A DNA stretch of 64,000 bases from Imhoffiella purpurea. GTDB lineage: Bacteria > Pseudomonadota > Gammaproteobacteria > Chromatiales > Chromatiaceae. The first letter of the stretch is position 1. The number at the start of each line of letters is the position of its first letter. Shown here piece after piece: positions 7,392 through 16,143 of this stretch. Location: assembly GCF_000585215.1 (NCBI RefSeq), contig NZ_AONC01000022.1, forward strand, positions 1 to 64,000, written 5' to 3'. The position numbers and the translations under genes were made by a program. Under the pieces are notes generated by a model that did not search any database, was not told the origin of the DNA, and saw only the letters and a program-made list of their open reading frames with translations.

Positions 7392-8798
7392 CTAGGTATT
7401 GATCCATAAATGGACTGCGATGCTTGCCAGATAGCCGAGCGCGATCGCCGGGGTCCAGTTGAGATGGGCGAAGAAGGTGTAGGTGCCTCGTGCCTGTCCC
7501 ATGAGCGCCACGCCGGCCGCCGAGCCGATCGAGAGCAGCGAGCCCCCGACGCCCGCGGTGAGAGTGACCAGCAGCCACTGGGTCTCGTTCATGTCCGGGT
7601 TCATGGTCAGCACCGCGAACATGACCGGGATGTTGTCGACGATGGCCGAGAGCACGCCGACCGCGACGTTGGCGAGCGTCGGACCCCATTGGTCGTACAT
7701 GACTTCGGAGGTCATGGCGAGATAGCCGAGCTGGCCGAGACCGCCGACGCAGAGCACCACGCCGTAGAAGAACAGCAAGGTATCCCATTCGGCGCGGGCG
7801 ACCTTGTTGAAGACGTCGAAGGGGGTCATGTCGCCGACCAGGGTCGCCTTGTCCTGGTTGCGCAGGTGCCAGGCGTCATGCGTCTTGCGCAGGTAGTAGC
7901 CGAAGAACTGCAGATATCCCAGGCCGGTCAGCATGCCGATGACGGGCGGCAGGTGCAGGAAGTTGTGGAAGCACACCGCGGTGGTGATGGTCGCCAGGAA
8001 CAGCAGTATGATGCGGCGCGCGCCGCGGCGCATGTGCACGTTTTCGTCCGCCGCGTCCGGCTTGAGGTTGGGAACCGCCAGGAACATGATGGCCGCGGGG
8101 ACGACGAAGTTGACGACCGAGGGGATCAGCAGCTTGAAGAAGCCGAAGAAGTCGATGATGCCCTTCTGCCACACCATCAGCGTGGTGATGTCGCCGAAGG
8201 GGCTGAAGGCGCCGCCGGCGTTGGCTGCGACCACGATGTTGATGCAGGCGAGGGTGACGAAGCGCTTGTTGTCGCCGCCGACGGCCATGACCACGGCGCA
8301 CATGAGCAAGGCGGTGGTGAGATTGTCGGCGATCGGCGAGATGAAGAAGGCCAGGATGCCGGTCATCCAGAACAGCGAGCGGAAGCCGAACCCCTTGCGG
8401 ATGAGCCAGGCGCGCAGCGCGTCGAAGACGAGCCGCTCCTCCAGGGCGTTGATGTAGGTCATGGCGACCAGCAGGAAGAGCATCAGCTCGGCATATTCGA
8501 GCAGATTGTGCCGGACCGCTTCGCCGGCGACGTGAGGCTCGCCATGCAGGGCGTAGACGTAGGCGATGAGACACCAGATGATGCCGGCGGCAATGATGAC
8601 CGGCTTGGATTTGCGCAGATGCAGGAATTCCTCGGCCATCACCAGCGCATAGGCCAGACCGAAGATGATGAGTGCGGTATATCCGACCCAATGGGCCGTC
8701 AGATTGAGATCGAGAGGTTCGGAGGCTACTGACGCGAAGACCCCGAATGGGGCCATGAGCGCCAGGAGTCCGACGAAAAGGGCTCGTGCGGAGGGCAT
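7392..8798 (-). CDS. nhaD: NhaD-type Na+/H+ antiporter
   Basis: A 468-residue membrane protein with a cleavable-looking N-terminal segment and about a dozen further hydrophobic helices. The ion-transporter family core is clear: MTYINALEERLVFDALRAWL, then ISPIADNLTTALLMCAVVMA, and ACINIVVAANAGGAFSPFGD, which includes the conserved NAGGAFSPFGDITT stretch. NhaD exchanges external protons for internal Na+ or Li+ across the inner membrane, typical of halophilic or alkaliphilic proteobacteria. It stands alone with its own terminator. Its start is the first ATG, 10 bases after a GAGG-like site. Confidence 0.9.
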   Translation of the reverse strand: MPSARALFVGLLALMAPFGVFASVASEPLDLNLTAHWVGYTALIIFGLAYALVMAEEFLHLRKSKPVIIAAGIIWCLIAYVYALHGEPHVAGEAVRHNLLEYAELMLFLLVAMTYINALEERLVFDALRAWLIRKGFGFRSLFWMTGILAFFISPIADNLTTALLMCAVVMAVGGDNKRFVTLACINIVVAANAGGAFSPFGDITTLMVWQKGIIDFFGFFKLLIPSVVNFVVPAAIMFLAVPNLKPDAADENVHMRRGARRIILLFLATITTAVCFHNFLHLPPVIGMLTGLGYLQFFGYYLRKTHDAWHLRNQDKATLVGDMTPFDVFNKVARAEWDTLLFFYGVVLCVGGLGQLGYLAMTSEVMYDQWGPTLANVAVGVLSAIVDNIPVMFAVLTMNPDMNETQWLLVTLTAGVGGSLLSIGSAAGVALMGQARGTYTFFAHLNWTPAIALGYLASIAVHLWINT

Positions 8799-9156
8799 GT
8801 GGTTTCCTCTAGAGTAGGATGGCGATCCGGACCCAGCATGAAATGGGTCGCTGCGAATGGGGCATCGCCTGACGGCCGGCGTCGATCCCTGGGCCGGGAC
8901 AATCCGAATTTGGGATCCGTTCGATGGTGATCGTCAACGAATCGAGTTCGGTCGTGGCGCGAAATCACATTCGAAACAATGCATATCATGCTGGACGCGG
9001 TCCGAATCCGTGTCTGATGATGAAGCAGCGGAGCAAGATACCTGCTGAGCGCGGCGTCGCCAAGTCGTGAAGGTCGAATCCTTTGCCGCAGGTCTCAACT
9101 TTTCGTGACCGCTCGTTCTTCTTGAGACCTTCGGTCCGATCCTCGGGAGTCCTTTC
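8799..9156. other. Intergenic region between nhaD and the ABC exporter operon
   Basis: 358 bases separating two divergent transcription units, so it must hold promoters for both. Apart from the inverted repeat at 9090-9130, listed separately, I see no gene, RNA or confident promoter in it. Confidence 0.5.
9090..9130. promoter_or_regulatory. Inverted repeat upstream of the exporter operon
   Basis: AGGTCTCAA (9090-9098) and its exact reverse complement TTGAGACCT (9122-9130) flank a 23-base spacer. The repeat ends 26 bases before the membrane-fusion protein ATG. It could be a regulator binding site or a leader hairpin; the sequence alone cannot decide. Confidence 0.4.
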
Positions 9157-10203
9157 ATGAAGAAGCTGCTCATCGCCATCCTTCTGCTGCTGCTAGGGGG
9201 CGGAGGCTATCTGCTGCTGCGCGACTCGGGTGTCGGCTCGCAGGATTCCGGCGTCCTGACGCTCTACGGCAACATCGATGTCCGTCTGGTCAATCTGTCC
9301 TTCGAGGTGAGCGGACGCATCGCCTCCATGCCGGTCGCCGAGGGGGCCACCGTCTCCGCGGGCGATATGCTGGCCCTGCTCGACGAGCGGCGTCTGATCC
9401 TGGCGCGCAATGCCGCGCAGGCCCAGTTCGATGCCCAGCGCGCCGAGCTCGACAAGCTGATCGCCGGGACCCGCGCCGAGGAGATCGAGAAGCTGCGCGC
9501 CGATCTCGAGGCCGCCCGCGTCGAGGCCGCCAACGCCAAGCGGCGCGCCCAGCGCTCCAAGGAGCTGGCCGGGCGCAAGCTGACCTCGCCCCAGGACTAC
9601 GAGGACGCCCAGGCCCAGGCCGAGGCGTCCGAGGCCCGGGCCAGCGCGGCCAAGGCGGCGCTGGATCTGGCCCTGGCCGGATTCAGGGTGGAGGAGATCG
9701 CGGCGGCGCGGGCGCGATTGGTAGCGCTCGAGTCCGAGCTGGCGGCGGCCGAAGTCGATCTGGGCGATGCCGTCCTGGAGGCGCCCGAGTCCGGGATCGT
9801 CCAGAACCGCATCCTCGAGCCCGGCGACATGGCCTCGCCCGAGCGTCCGCTCTACACTATCGCCCTGACCGAGCCGGTCTGGGCGCGGGTCTATCTGGCC
9901 GAGCCCGATCTGGGGCGGGTCGGGCAGGGTCAGCCGGCCAGGGTCTCGACCGACAGCTTCCCCGGAAAGCACTACGACGGCTGGATCGGCTACATCTCCC
10001 CGAGCGCCGAGTTCACCCCCAAGTCGGTCCAGACCACCGAGCTGCGCGCCGATCTGGTCTATCAGGCGCGGGTCTACGTCTGCAACCCGGCCGGCGAGCT
10101 GCGCCAGGGGATGCCGGTGACCGTGACGATCGATCTGACCGAGCCGGCTCCCTCGGATCCGGGCTGTGGTCCGAACGATTCCAAGGGCCAGGCTGACGAC
10201 TAG
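9157..10203 (+). CDS. HlyD-family membrane fusion protein of an ABC exporter (YbhG-like)
   Basis: A 348-residue periplasmic adaptor with one N-terminal transmembrane anchor (about residues 3-22). A lipoyl/barrel-sandwich half-motif follows (LVNLSFEVSGRIASMPVAEG), then a long Ala/Glu/Arg-rich alpha-helical hairpin (about 90-210). The second lipoyl half is LEAPESGIVQNRILEPGDMA, and a beta-barrel (PVWARVYLAEPDLGRVGQGQ) ends the protein. The layout matches YbhG/HlyD adaptors that bridge an inner-membrane ABC pump to an outer-membrane channel. A GGAG ribosome site lies 7 bases before the ATG. It is the first gene of the exporter operon and is followed after 3 bases by the ATPase gene. Confidence 0.9.
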   Translation: MKKLLIAILLLLLGGGGYLLLRDSGVGSQDSGVLTLYGNIDVRLVNLSFEVSGRIASMPVAEGATVSAGDMLALLDERRLILARNAAQAQFDAQRAELDKLIAGTRAEEIEKLRADLEAARVEAANAKRRAQRSKELAGRKLTSPQDYEDAQAQAEASEARASAAKAALDLALAGFRVEEIAAARARLVALESELAAAEVDLGDAVLEAPESGIVQNRILEPGDMASPERPLYTIALTEPVWARVYLAEPDLGRVGQGQPARVSTDSFPGKHYDGWIGYISPSAEFTPKSVQTTELRADLVYQARVYVCNPAGELRQGMPVTVTIDLTEPAPSDPGCGPNDSKGQADD

Positions 10204-10206
10204 GCC

Positions 10207-11925
10207 ATGGACGAGGACTCGCCGCTGCGCGCCCGGGATCTGGTCAAGACCTTCGTCGGCGGAGGACGGCGGGTCACGGCGCTCGACGGCATCGATCTGA
10301 GCATCCGTCCGGGTGCCGTCATCGGTCTCATCGGGCCGGACGGTGCCGGCAAGACCACTTTCATGCGGCTCGCGGCCGGGCTACTGGTCCCGGATCGGGG
10401 CTGCATCCAGGTGCTGGGTCTGGACGCGACCCGAGAGGCGCTGGCGGTGCAGTCGGCGATCGGCTATATGCCGCAGCGTTTCGGCCTCTACGAGGATTTG
10501 GGTGTGCGCGAGAACCTGGATCTCTATGCCGATCTCCAGGGCGTACCCCTGTCCGAGCGACCGGCGCGCTACGCGCGTCTCATGGAGATGACCGGGCTCG
10601 GCGCCTTCGAGCGCCGTCTCGCCGGCCGGCTCTCGGGCGGCATGAAGCAGAAGCTCGGACTCGCCTGCACCCTGGTCAGGCCGCCGCGGCTGCTCCTGCT
10701 CGACGAGCCGACGGTCGGGGTCGATCCGGTCTCGCGCCGCGAACTCTGGGAGATCGTCTATCGTCTGGTGGACGAGGAGGGCATGAGCGTGCTGCTCTCG
10801 ACGGCCTATCTGGACGAGGCCGAGCGCTGCGCCGAGGTCGTCCTCATCCATCAGGGACGGGTCGTCGACCAGGGGCCACCGAGCCGCTTCAGCGATCCTC
10901 TCAAAGGGCGTGTCCATCGCGTCCAAGGCGACTCCAGCGCACGCCGGCGGCTCCAGGCCCGGATCGCCCGGCTTCCGGGCGTCCTGGATGCGGTTCTGGA
11001 GGGCGATGCGGTGCGCGTGGTCACCGAGCCCGGGGCGGGGCTCGAGACCGGCGATCTTGGCGAGTCCGTGCGCTGCGAGCCGGCCGATCCCCGCTTCGAG
11101 GACGGCTTCATCGCGCTCCTGGCGCGTCAGCGCGACCCGGTCGCCTTGCCCGAGATCCGAACCCGATCCGGCATCGAGGGCGATGCGATCCAGGTCCATG
11201 AGCTGACCCGCACCTTCGGCGACTTCGTCGCGGTCAAGCGATCCTCCTTTTCGGTCCGGCCGGGCGAGGTCTTCGGTCTGCTCGGGGCCAACGGCGCGGG
11301 CAAGACCACCACCTTCCGCATGCTCTGCGGTCTGCTGCCGGCGAGCGGCGGCCGGGTCCGGGTCGCCGGGGTCGATCTGCGCCGCGCGGCCGCCAAGGCG
11401 CGCGGACGCATCGGCTACATGTCGCAGAAATTCTCGCTCTACGCCAACCTCTCGGCGCGTCAGAACCTCGACTTCTTCGCCCGCGCCTACGGGCTGCGCG
11501 GCGCTGGGGCGCGCGGCCGCGTCCAGTGGGCGCTCGACGCCTTCGAGCTGACCGATCTGGCCGACGCCGAGAGCGGCTCCCTGCCGCTCGGCTACAAGCA
11601 GCGCCTGGCCATGGCGGCGGCCCTGATGCACGAGCCCGACATCCTCTTCCTCGACGAGCCCACCTCGGGCGTCGACCCCCTGGCCAGGCGCGAGTTCTGG
11701 TCGCGCATCAACGCCCTGGCCGAGAGCGGCGTCACCGTCCTGGTCACGACCCACTTCATGGAGGAGGCCGAATACTGCGACCGGCTCGCCATCATGTCCG
11801 CCGGCGAGATCCTCGCCCTCGGCACCCCGAGCGAGATCAAGTCCCAGGCCGCGACCCCGGACCGTCCCAGTCCAAACCTGGAGGATGCCTTCATCGCGCT
11901 CATCCAGCGACGCGAGGGAGATTGA
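10207..11925 (+). CDS. Tandem ABC transporter ATP-binding protein (YbhF-like)
   Basis: A 572-residue fusion of two nucleotide-binding domains. NBD1 has Walker A GPDGAGKTT (about residue 39), signature LSGGMKQK and Walker B LLLLDEPTVGVDP. NBD2 has Walker A GANGAGKTT, a diverged signature LPLGYKQRLAM and Walker B ILFLDEPTSGVDP. The two-NBD layout, together with an HlyD adaptor and two ABC-2 permeases, matches the YbhGFSR drug/cation exporter family. NBD2 lacks the canonical LSGGQ, so its site may be less active. The operon is interrupted directly after this gene by a hipBA-type module before the permease genes resume at 13773. Confidence 0.92.
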   Translation: MDEDSPLRARDLVKTFVGGGRRVTALDGIDLSIRPGAVIGLIGPDGAGKTTFMRLAAGLLVPDRGCIQVLGLDATREALAVQSAIGYMPQRFGLYEDLGVRENLDLYADLQGVPLSERPARYARLMEMTGLGAFERRLAGRLSGGMKQKLGLACTLVRPPRLLLLDEPTVGVDPVSRRELWEIVYRLVDEEGMSVLLSTAYLDEAERCAEVVLIHQGRVVDQGPPSRFSDPLKGRVHRVQGDSSARRRLQARIARLPGVLDAVLEGDAVRVVTEPGAGLETGDLGESVRCEPADPRFEDGFIALLARQRDPVALPEIRTRSGIEGDAIQVHELTRTFGDFVAVKRSSFSVRPGEVFGLLGANGAGKTTTFRMLCGLLPASGGRVRVAGVDLRRAAAKARGRIGYMSQKFSLYANLSARQNLDFFARAYGLRGAGARGRVQWALDAFELTDLADAESGSLPLGYKQRLAMAAALMHEPDILFLDEPTSGVDPLARREFWSRINALAESGVTVLVTTHFMEEAEYCDRLAIMSAGEILALGTPSEIKSQAATPDRPSPNLEDAFIALIQRREGD

Positions 11926-11956
11926 AACGTGCTGTTGCCTATATAAAAGCTCCTAT

Positions 11957-11985
11957 AAGAGTGCTTAAAATACTTAAACGCTCTT
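11957..11985. promoter_or_regulatory. Imperfect palindrome, probable operator of the hipBA-like pair
   Basis: An AT-rich stretch between the ABC ATPase stop and the antitoxin gene. AAGAGTGCTTAA (11957-11968) faces TTAAACGCTCTT (11974-11985), 10 of 12 positions complementary around a 5-base spacer. TATAAA at 11942 and TATAAG at 11954 could serve as -10 elements. The AAGGAG ribosome site follows at 11987. HipB-type antitoxins bind such palindromes to repress their own operon. Confidence 0.5.
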
Positions 11986-12000
11986 CAAGGAGATTTTAAG

Positions 12001-12327
12001 ATCAAGACCCCACTTCCTTTGCCCGTCGAGCGCGCCATCCAGAAGCTTGGTAGCGACATATCCCTGGCTCGACGTCGGCGTCACATCTCCCAGGCATCGC
12101 TGGCCGAGCGCATGGGGGCGTCTCTGTCCACCGTACGCCGCATGGAGAAAGGCGATGGGCGCGTGCCCATCCATTTCTTCGCCCGCGCGCTGCATCTATT
12201 CGGCGAGATCCAGGCGCTCGAGCATCTCCTGGATACGCCGAATGACGAAATCGGTCTGACGCTGATGGACGAGCGCTTGCCCAAGCGCGTGCGCGGCAAG
12301 CCAGGCGGTCCCTCGGGGGCCTTGTGA
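12001..12327 (+). CDS. HipB-like antitoxin, Xre-family HTH; apparent ATC start
   Basis: A 108-residue protein (102 if started at the TTG at 12019). Residues about 20-75 form an Xre-type helix-turn-helix: ISLARRRRHISQASLAERMG, then ASLSTVRRMEKGDGRVPIHF. This is the DNA-binding antitoxin class paired with HipA kinases. The start is odd. A strong AAGGAG (11987-11992) sits 8 bases before an in-frame ATC at 12001, which would give MKTPLPLPVERA, whereas the first standard start, TTG 12019, is 26 bases from that site. It overlaps the toxin gene by one base (TGATG). It lies inside the ABC exporter operon in the same orientation. Confidence 0.75.
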   Translation: MKTPLPLPVERAIQKLGSDISLARRRRHISQASLAERMGASLSTVRRMEKGDGRVPIHFFARALHLFGEIQALEHLLDTPNDEIGLTLMDERLPKRVRGKPGGPSGAL

Positions 12328-13619
12328 TGGCCGCTGTCGCATCGATCCGCCGGCAGGTCCAGGTCTGTATCGGCAAGGCGGGTCTGCCGCTCGGTTCGCT
12401 CGTCTATGTCCGTCAAGGCCGGCGCGAGCACTGCGCCTTCGTCTATGACGATGCCTGGTTGGCCAGCCCAGCTCGATTCAACGTCTCGGCCGACCTTCAG
12501 CTGTTGCCGGGTCATCAGACGCGCAAGGCCGCCTCGTCTCGCGATTCCCTGTTCCATGGTGCGATCGCCGATACCGCGCCGGACGCCTGGGGACGCCGCG
12601 TCATCGCCCGCGACCATGCCAAGCGCCGCAAGACCGATCCGAAATTGCCGGCTCTTACCGAGCTCGACTACTTGCTGGCGGTCGACGATTTCAGCCGCGT
12701 CGGTGCGCTGCGTCTGCGCGATTCGGATGAGGTCTGGCAAAGAACGGTTCCCGAGGGGCGGCGCAGTACCCCCCCGCTGATCGAGTTGGAGCGCATCTAC
12801 CATGCCAGTCGTGCCGTCGAGCGCGGTCAGGAGACGGCCGAGGACCTGCGTTACCTGCAAGGGAGGGGGACATCTCTCGGCGGTATGCGGCCCAAGTGCA
12901 CGGTACTGGAGGAGGATGGCCAGCTCGCTATCGGCAAGTTTCCGAGCGTCGGCGATGCTCGCAGCGTCACGCGCGGCGAGGTTCTGGCACTGAAGCTGGC
13001 GGCCTTGGCGGGCATCGATACCGCGCCCGCTCGGATCGTCACGCTTGCGGACGTTCCAGTGGCCGTCATTCGCCGCTTCGATCGCGATGAGCAGGGTGGT
13101 CGCATCCCCTATCAATCGGCCGCATCCCTACTGCAGGCCTCGCGCGAGGATGAACGCAGCTATACGGATATCGTCGATGCCATCCGTTCCCATGGTCATG
13201 CCCCCACCCGAGATGTAAGACAGCTCTGGCGTAGACTGGTTTTCAATCTACTGATCACCAACGTGGACGACCATCTGCAGAACCATGGCTTCCTGCATGT
13301 GGAGCACGGACTCTGGCGATTCGCGCCGGCTTTCGACATCAACCCCTTTCCGGACAAGGATCGGGAATCCAAGACCTGGCTGTCCGAGCTGGACGGGCCG
13401 ATCACCGACGTCGGAATGTTGCTGGACCGTGCGGCCTATTTCGCGCTGGACGAGGAGCAGTCTCTGGCTGTTCTGGGAGAGGTGCATGCTGCGGTGTCCA
13501 AATGGCGGCAGGTCGCGGCCGGTCCGGAGGTGGGCTTGCGATCGGCCGAACTGGACGACTTCGCGCCGGCCTTCGAGCATGAACAGATGGATGTGGCTGC
13601 CGCGCTGCTTGGACGGTAG
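12327..13619 (+). CDS. HipA-family serine/threonine kinase toxin
   Basis: A 430-residue kinase-like protein. Known HipA toxins phosphorylate a tRNA-synthetase or related target and cause growth arrest or persistence. Features are the N-terminal HipA_N region (VYVRQGRREHCAFVYDDAWL), the GRGTSLGGMRPK phosphate-binding loop, the FPSVGD stretch, the catalytic segment LLITNVDDHLQNHGFL with the N-DDH-N pattern, and AFDINP as the metal-binding DFG equivalent. All catalytic elements look intact. It starts one base inside the antitoxin stop, consistent with coupled synthesis. With the antitoxin it splits the ATPase and permease genes of the exporter operon. Confidence 0.88.
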   Translation: MAAVASIRRQVQVCIGKAGLPLGSLVYVRQGRREHCAFVYDDAWLASPARFNVSADLQLLPGHQTRKAASSRDSLFHGAIADTAPDAWGRRVIARDHAKRRKTDPKLPALTELDYLLAVDDFSRVGALRLRDSDEVWQRTVPEGRRSTPPLIELERIYHASRAVERGQETAEDLRYLQGRGTSLGGMRPKCTVLEEDGQLAIGKFPSVGDARSVTRGEVLALKLAALAGIDTAPARIVTLADVPVAVIRRFDRDEQGGRIPYQSAASLLQASREDERSYTDIVDAIRSHGHAPTRDVRQLWRRLVFNLLITNVDDHLQNHGFLHVEHGLWRFAPAFDINPFPDKDRESKTWLSELDGPITDVGMLLDRAAYFALDEEQSLAVLGEVHAAVSKWRQVAAGPEVGLRSAELDDFAPAFEHEQMDVAAALLGR

Positions 13620-13680
13620 AGGGTGGCGGCGCTATATCAGCGATGCCGTCTTGCTCGACACGATGGCATCCGATGATCTG

Positions 13681-13696
13681 ATCTGCTGCAGCAGAT
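13681..13696. promoter_or_regulatory. 16-bp perfect palindrome before the permease genes
   Basis: ATCTGCTGCAGCAGAT is self-complementary over 16 bases and lies in the 153-base gap between hipA and the first permease gene, 77 bases before the ATG. It may be an operator or part of a promoter serving the separated permease genes. No regulator can be named. Confidence 0.3.
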
Positions 13697-13772
13697 ATCT
13701 GAATTGGCAGATAGGTTTTCTCCGTTCGGGTGGAACATGCCTTTCGATGGACGCATGCTTGAGGGATTAACC

Positions 13773-14900
13773 ATGACTGGATCCATGATCAACCGCCGTC
13801 TGCTCGGCCTGCTGCGCAAGGAATCGCTGCAGATCCTGCGCGATCCGTCCAGCATTGCCATTGCCTTCGTGCTGCCAGTGGTGTTGCTGCTGCTGTTCGG
13901 CTACGGGGTGTCGCTCGATTCCAAGCACGTTCCGATCGGGATCGTGGTCGAGCAACCTGGGGCCGAGACGGCGTCCTTCGTCGCGGCCTTCCGGCAGTCG
14001 GTCTATTTCGAGCCGAGGATCTATCGCTCGCTGCAGGCGGGGAGGGCGGCGCTGCGCGAGCGCCGGGTGGATGGCATCCTGGTGCTGGCGGCCGATTTCG
14101 CTCAGCGGCTCAAGGGGGACCGGGACGCGCCCATCCAGGTGATCGTCAATGGGGTCGACGCCAATTCGGCGCGTCTGCTCGAGGGCTATGTGCAGGGCGT
14201 CTGGTCGATCTGGCTGCAGCGCGAGCTGGAGGCGCGCCAGATTCCGGTCTCGGTGCCGGTCGAGGCGCAGACGCGGATCTGGTTCAATCCCGAGCTGGCG
14301 AGCCGCAACTATCTGGTCCCGGGGCTGCTGGTGGTGAACATGACGCTGGTGGGCGCGCTGCTGACCGCGTTGGTCCTCGCCCGCGAGTGGGAGCGGGGCA
14401 CGCTGGAGGCGCTGATGGTGACGCCCGTGACCATCGGCGAGATCCTGATCGGCAAGTTGCTGCCCTATTTCGTGCTGGGAATGGGCGGCATGGTGCTTTC
14501 GGTGGTCATGGCGCTGTTCCTGTTCGAGGTGCCGATGCGCGGCTCCTTCTGGGTCTTGGCGGTCTGCTCGACCCTCTTCCTGCTGAGCGCATTGGGCATG
14601 GGGCTGCTCATCTCCATCGTTACCCGCAATCAGTTCGTCGCCGGCATGATCGCCATCCTCGCTACCTTTCTTCCGGCCTTTCTGCTGTCCGGCTTCCTGT
14701 TCGACATCGGTAGCATGCCGGTCGTGGTCCAGGTCCTGACCCATGTCGTGGCGGCGCGCTATTTCGTCGCCATCCTGCAGACGCTCTTTCTCGCCGGGGA
14801 CGTTTGGAGCCTGATCCTGCCCAATGCGGCGGCATTGGTGCTGATGGCGGCCTTCTTCCTCGGGCTGAGCCGGCGGCGTCTGCGCAAGCGGATCGAATGA
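13773..14900 (+). CDS. ABC-2 type permease (YbhS-like)
   Basis: A 375-residue inner-membrane permease. It has one N-terminal transmembrane helix (LPVVLLLLFGYGVSL), a large periplasmic domain (about residues 45-170), then five further helices containing the ABC-2 signature REWERGTLEALMVTPVTIGE. This is the membrane half of an exporter energised by the tandem ATPase at 10207. The start ATG at 13773 follows a GAGGG ribosome site; the frame is open further upstream but without one. The next permease overlaps by four bases. No ATPase gene lies between the two permeases, so both should use the upstream tandem NBD protein. Confidence 0.9.
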   Translation: MTGSMINRRLLGLLRKESLQILRDPSSIAIAFVLPVVLLLLFGYGVSLDSKHVPIGIVVEQPGAETASFVAAFRQSVYFEPRIYRSLQAGRAALRERRVDGILVLAADFAQRLKGDRDAPIQVIVNGVDANSARLLEGYVQGVWSIWLQRELEARQIPVSVPVEAQTRIWFNPELASRNYLVPGLLVVNMTLVGALLTALVLAREWERGTLEALMVTPVTIGEILIGKLLPYFVLGMGGMVLSVVMALFLFEVPMRGSFWVLAVCSTLFLLSALGMGLLISIVTRNQFVAGMIAILATFLPAFLLSGFLFDIGSMPVVVQVLTHVVAARYFVAILQTLFLAGDVWSLILPNAAALVLMAAFFLGLSRRRLRKRIE

Positions 14901-16021
14901 GGGACACGGAGATGTTCGCACGCATCCTGGCACTGTCGATCAAGGAATTCCTGGCCCTCTTCAAGGACAAGCGCAGCCGCTTCGTGGTCGTGATACCGCC
15001 CCTGATCCAGCTGCTGGTGTTCGGCTATGCGGCCTCCTTCGATTTGAATCACATCCCCTATGCCGTCTACGACCGCGACGGCGGCTATGCCGCGCGCGAT
15101 CTGCTGGCGCGCTTTTCGGGCGCCCCCAGTTTCGAGCAGGCGCAGCCGGTCGTTCATCAGGGACAGATCGCCGATCGCATCAATGTGCGCGACGTCCTCT
15201 TCGTGATCCAGATCGATCCCCGATTCACGGCGGATCTGGTCGCCGGTCGCACCGGTCAGGTGCAGGTTCTCATCGACGGGCGCAACTCGAACAGCGCCCA
15301 GATCGTCCAGAACTACGTCGGCAGGATTCTGAACGACTTCAACCGAAACTGGGTAGCCGCGCATGGTGGGCAGGGGATGCCGGTGACCCTGGTCACCCGG
15401 GCCTGGTACAACCCCAATTTGGAGAGCCGTTGGTTCTTCGTCTCGGGTTTGGTGGGGCTACTGACTCTGGTGGTGACCATAATGGTGACGGCGCTCTCGG
15501 TGGCGCGCGAGCGCGAGCAGGGCACCTTCGACCAACTGCTGGTGACGCCCCTGCGTCCGGTCGAGATCCTGATCGGCAAGGCGATGCCCGGACTGGTCAT
15601 CGGCGTGCTGGAGGCCTCGCTGGTGGTGGCGCTCGCCGTGCTCTGGTTCGGGGTGCCCCTGGTCGGCGATCTCAGCGTGCTCTACAGCGGCATTCTGCTG
15701 TTCGTCTTCGCCGCCGTCGGGGTGGGGCTCATGATCTCCTCGCTCGCGGCGACCCTGCAGCAGGCCCTGCTCGGGGCCTTCCTCTTCCTGGTGCCGGCCG
15801 TCATCCTCTCGGGGTTCGCGACGCCCATCGCCAACATGCCGCCCGCGGTGCAGATGCTGACCCTGATCGATCCTCTGCGCTATTACCTGGTCATCCTGCG
15901 CTCGGTCTTTCTCGAGGGGGGCGGCTTCGACCTGCTCTTCGATCAGATGTGGCCGCTGGCCCTGATCGCGCTGGCGACCCTCGGCGCGGCAGGATGGCTG
16001 TTCAGGCACCGCATGGCTTGA
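14897..16021 (+). CDS. ABC-2 type permease (YbhR-like)
   Basis: A 374-residue permease paralogous to the preceding one: N-terminal helix (VVVIPPLIQLLVFGYAASFD), periplasmic domain, then the ABC-2 signature EREQGTFDQLLVTPLRPVEI and five C-terminal helices. It starts with ATGA overlap on the preceding stop (ATG 14897); an alternative ATG at 14912 has GGAG directly against it and is too close to be ideal. The two permeases probably heterodimerise to form the channel of the exporter. It is the last gene of the operon. Confidence 0.9.
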   Translation: MRDTEMFARILALSIKEFLALFKDKRSRFVVVIPPLIQLLVFGYAASFDLNHIPYAVYDRDGGYAARDLLARFSGAPSFEQAQPVVHQGQIADRINVRDVLFVIQIDPRFTADLVAGRTGQVQVLIDGRNSNSAQIVQNYVGRILNDFNRNWVAAHGGQGMPVTLVTRAWYNPNLESRWFFVSGLVGLLTLVVTIMVTALSVAREREQGTFDQLLVTPLRPVEILIGKAMPGLVIGVLEASLVVALAVLWFGVPLVGDLSVLYSGILLFVFAAVGVGLMISSLAATLQQALLGAFLFLVPAVILSGFATPIANMPPAVQMLTLIDPLRYYLVILRSVFLEGGGFDLLFDQMWPLALIALATLGAAGWLFRHRMA

Positions 16022-16143
16022 GAGGCCCCGTCGATCCCGGGGGTCTCATCAATCACTTGCGGAGCGCGCGTTCGGGTGGCAGATTGAAGGGCTGCGTCCC
16101 GCGAGATGCGGCCCTTCCATTCTCAGTCGCTGGAGATCTTCCA

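Noticed and set aside
10381-11754. 457-codon open frame on the minus strand
   Set aside because: It is antisense to the tandem ABC ATPase gene, and its product is low-complexity.
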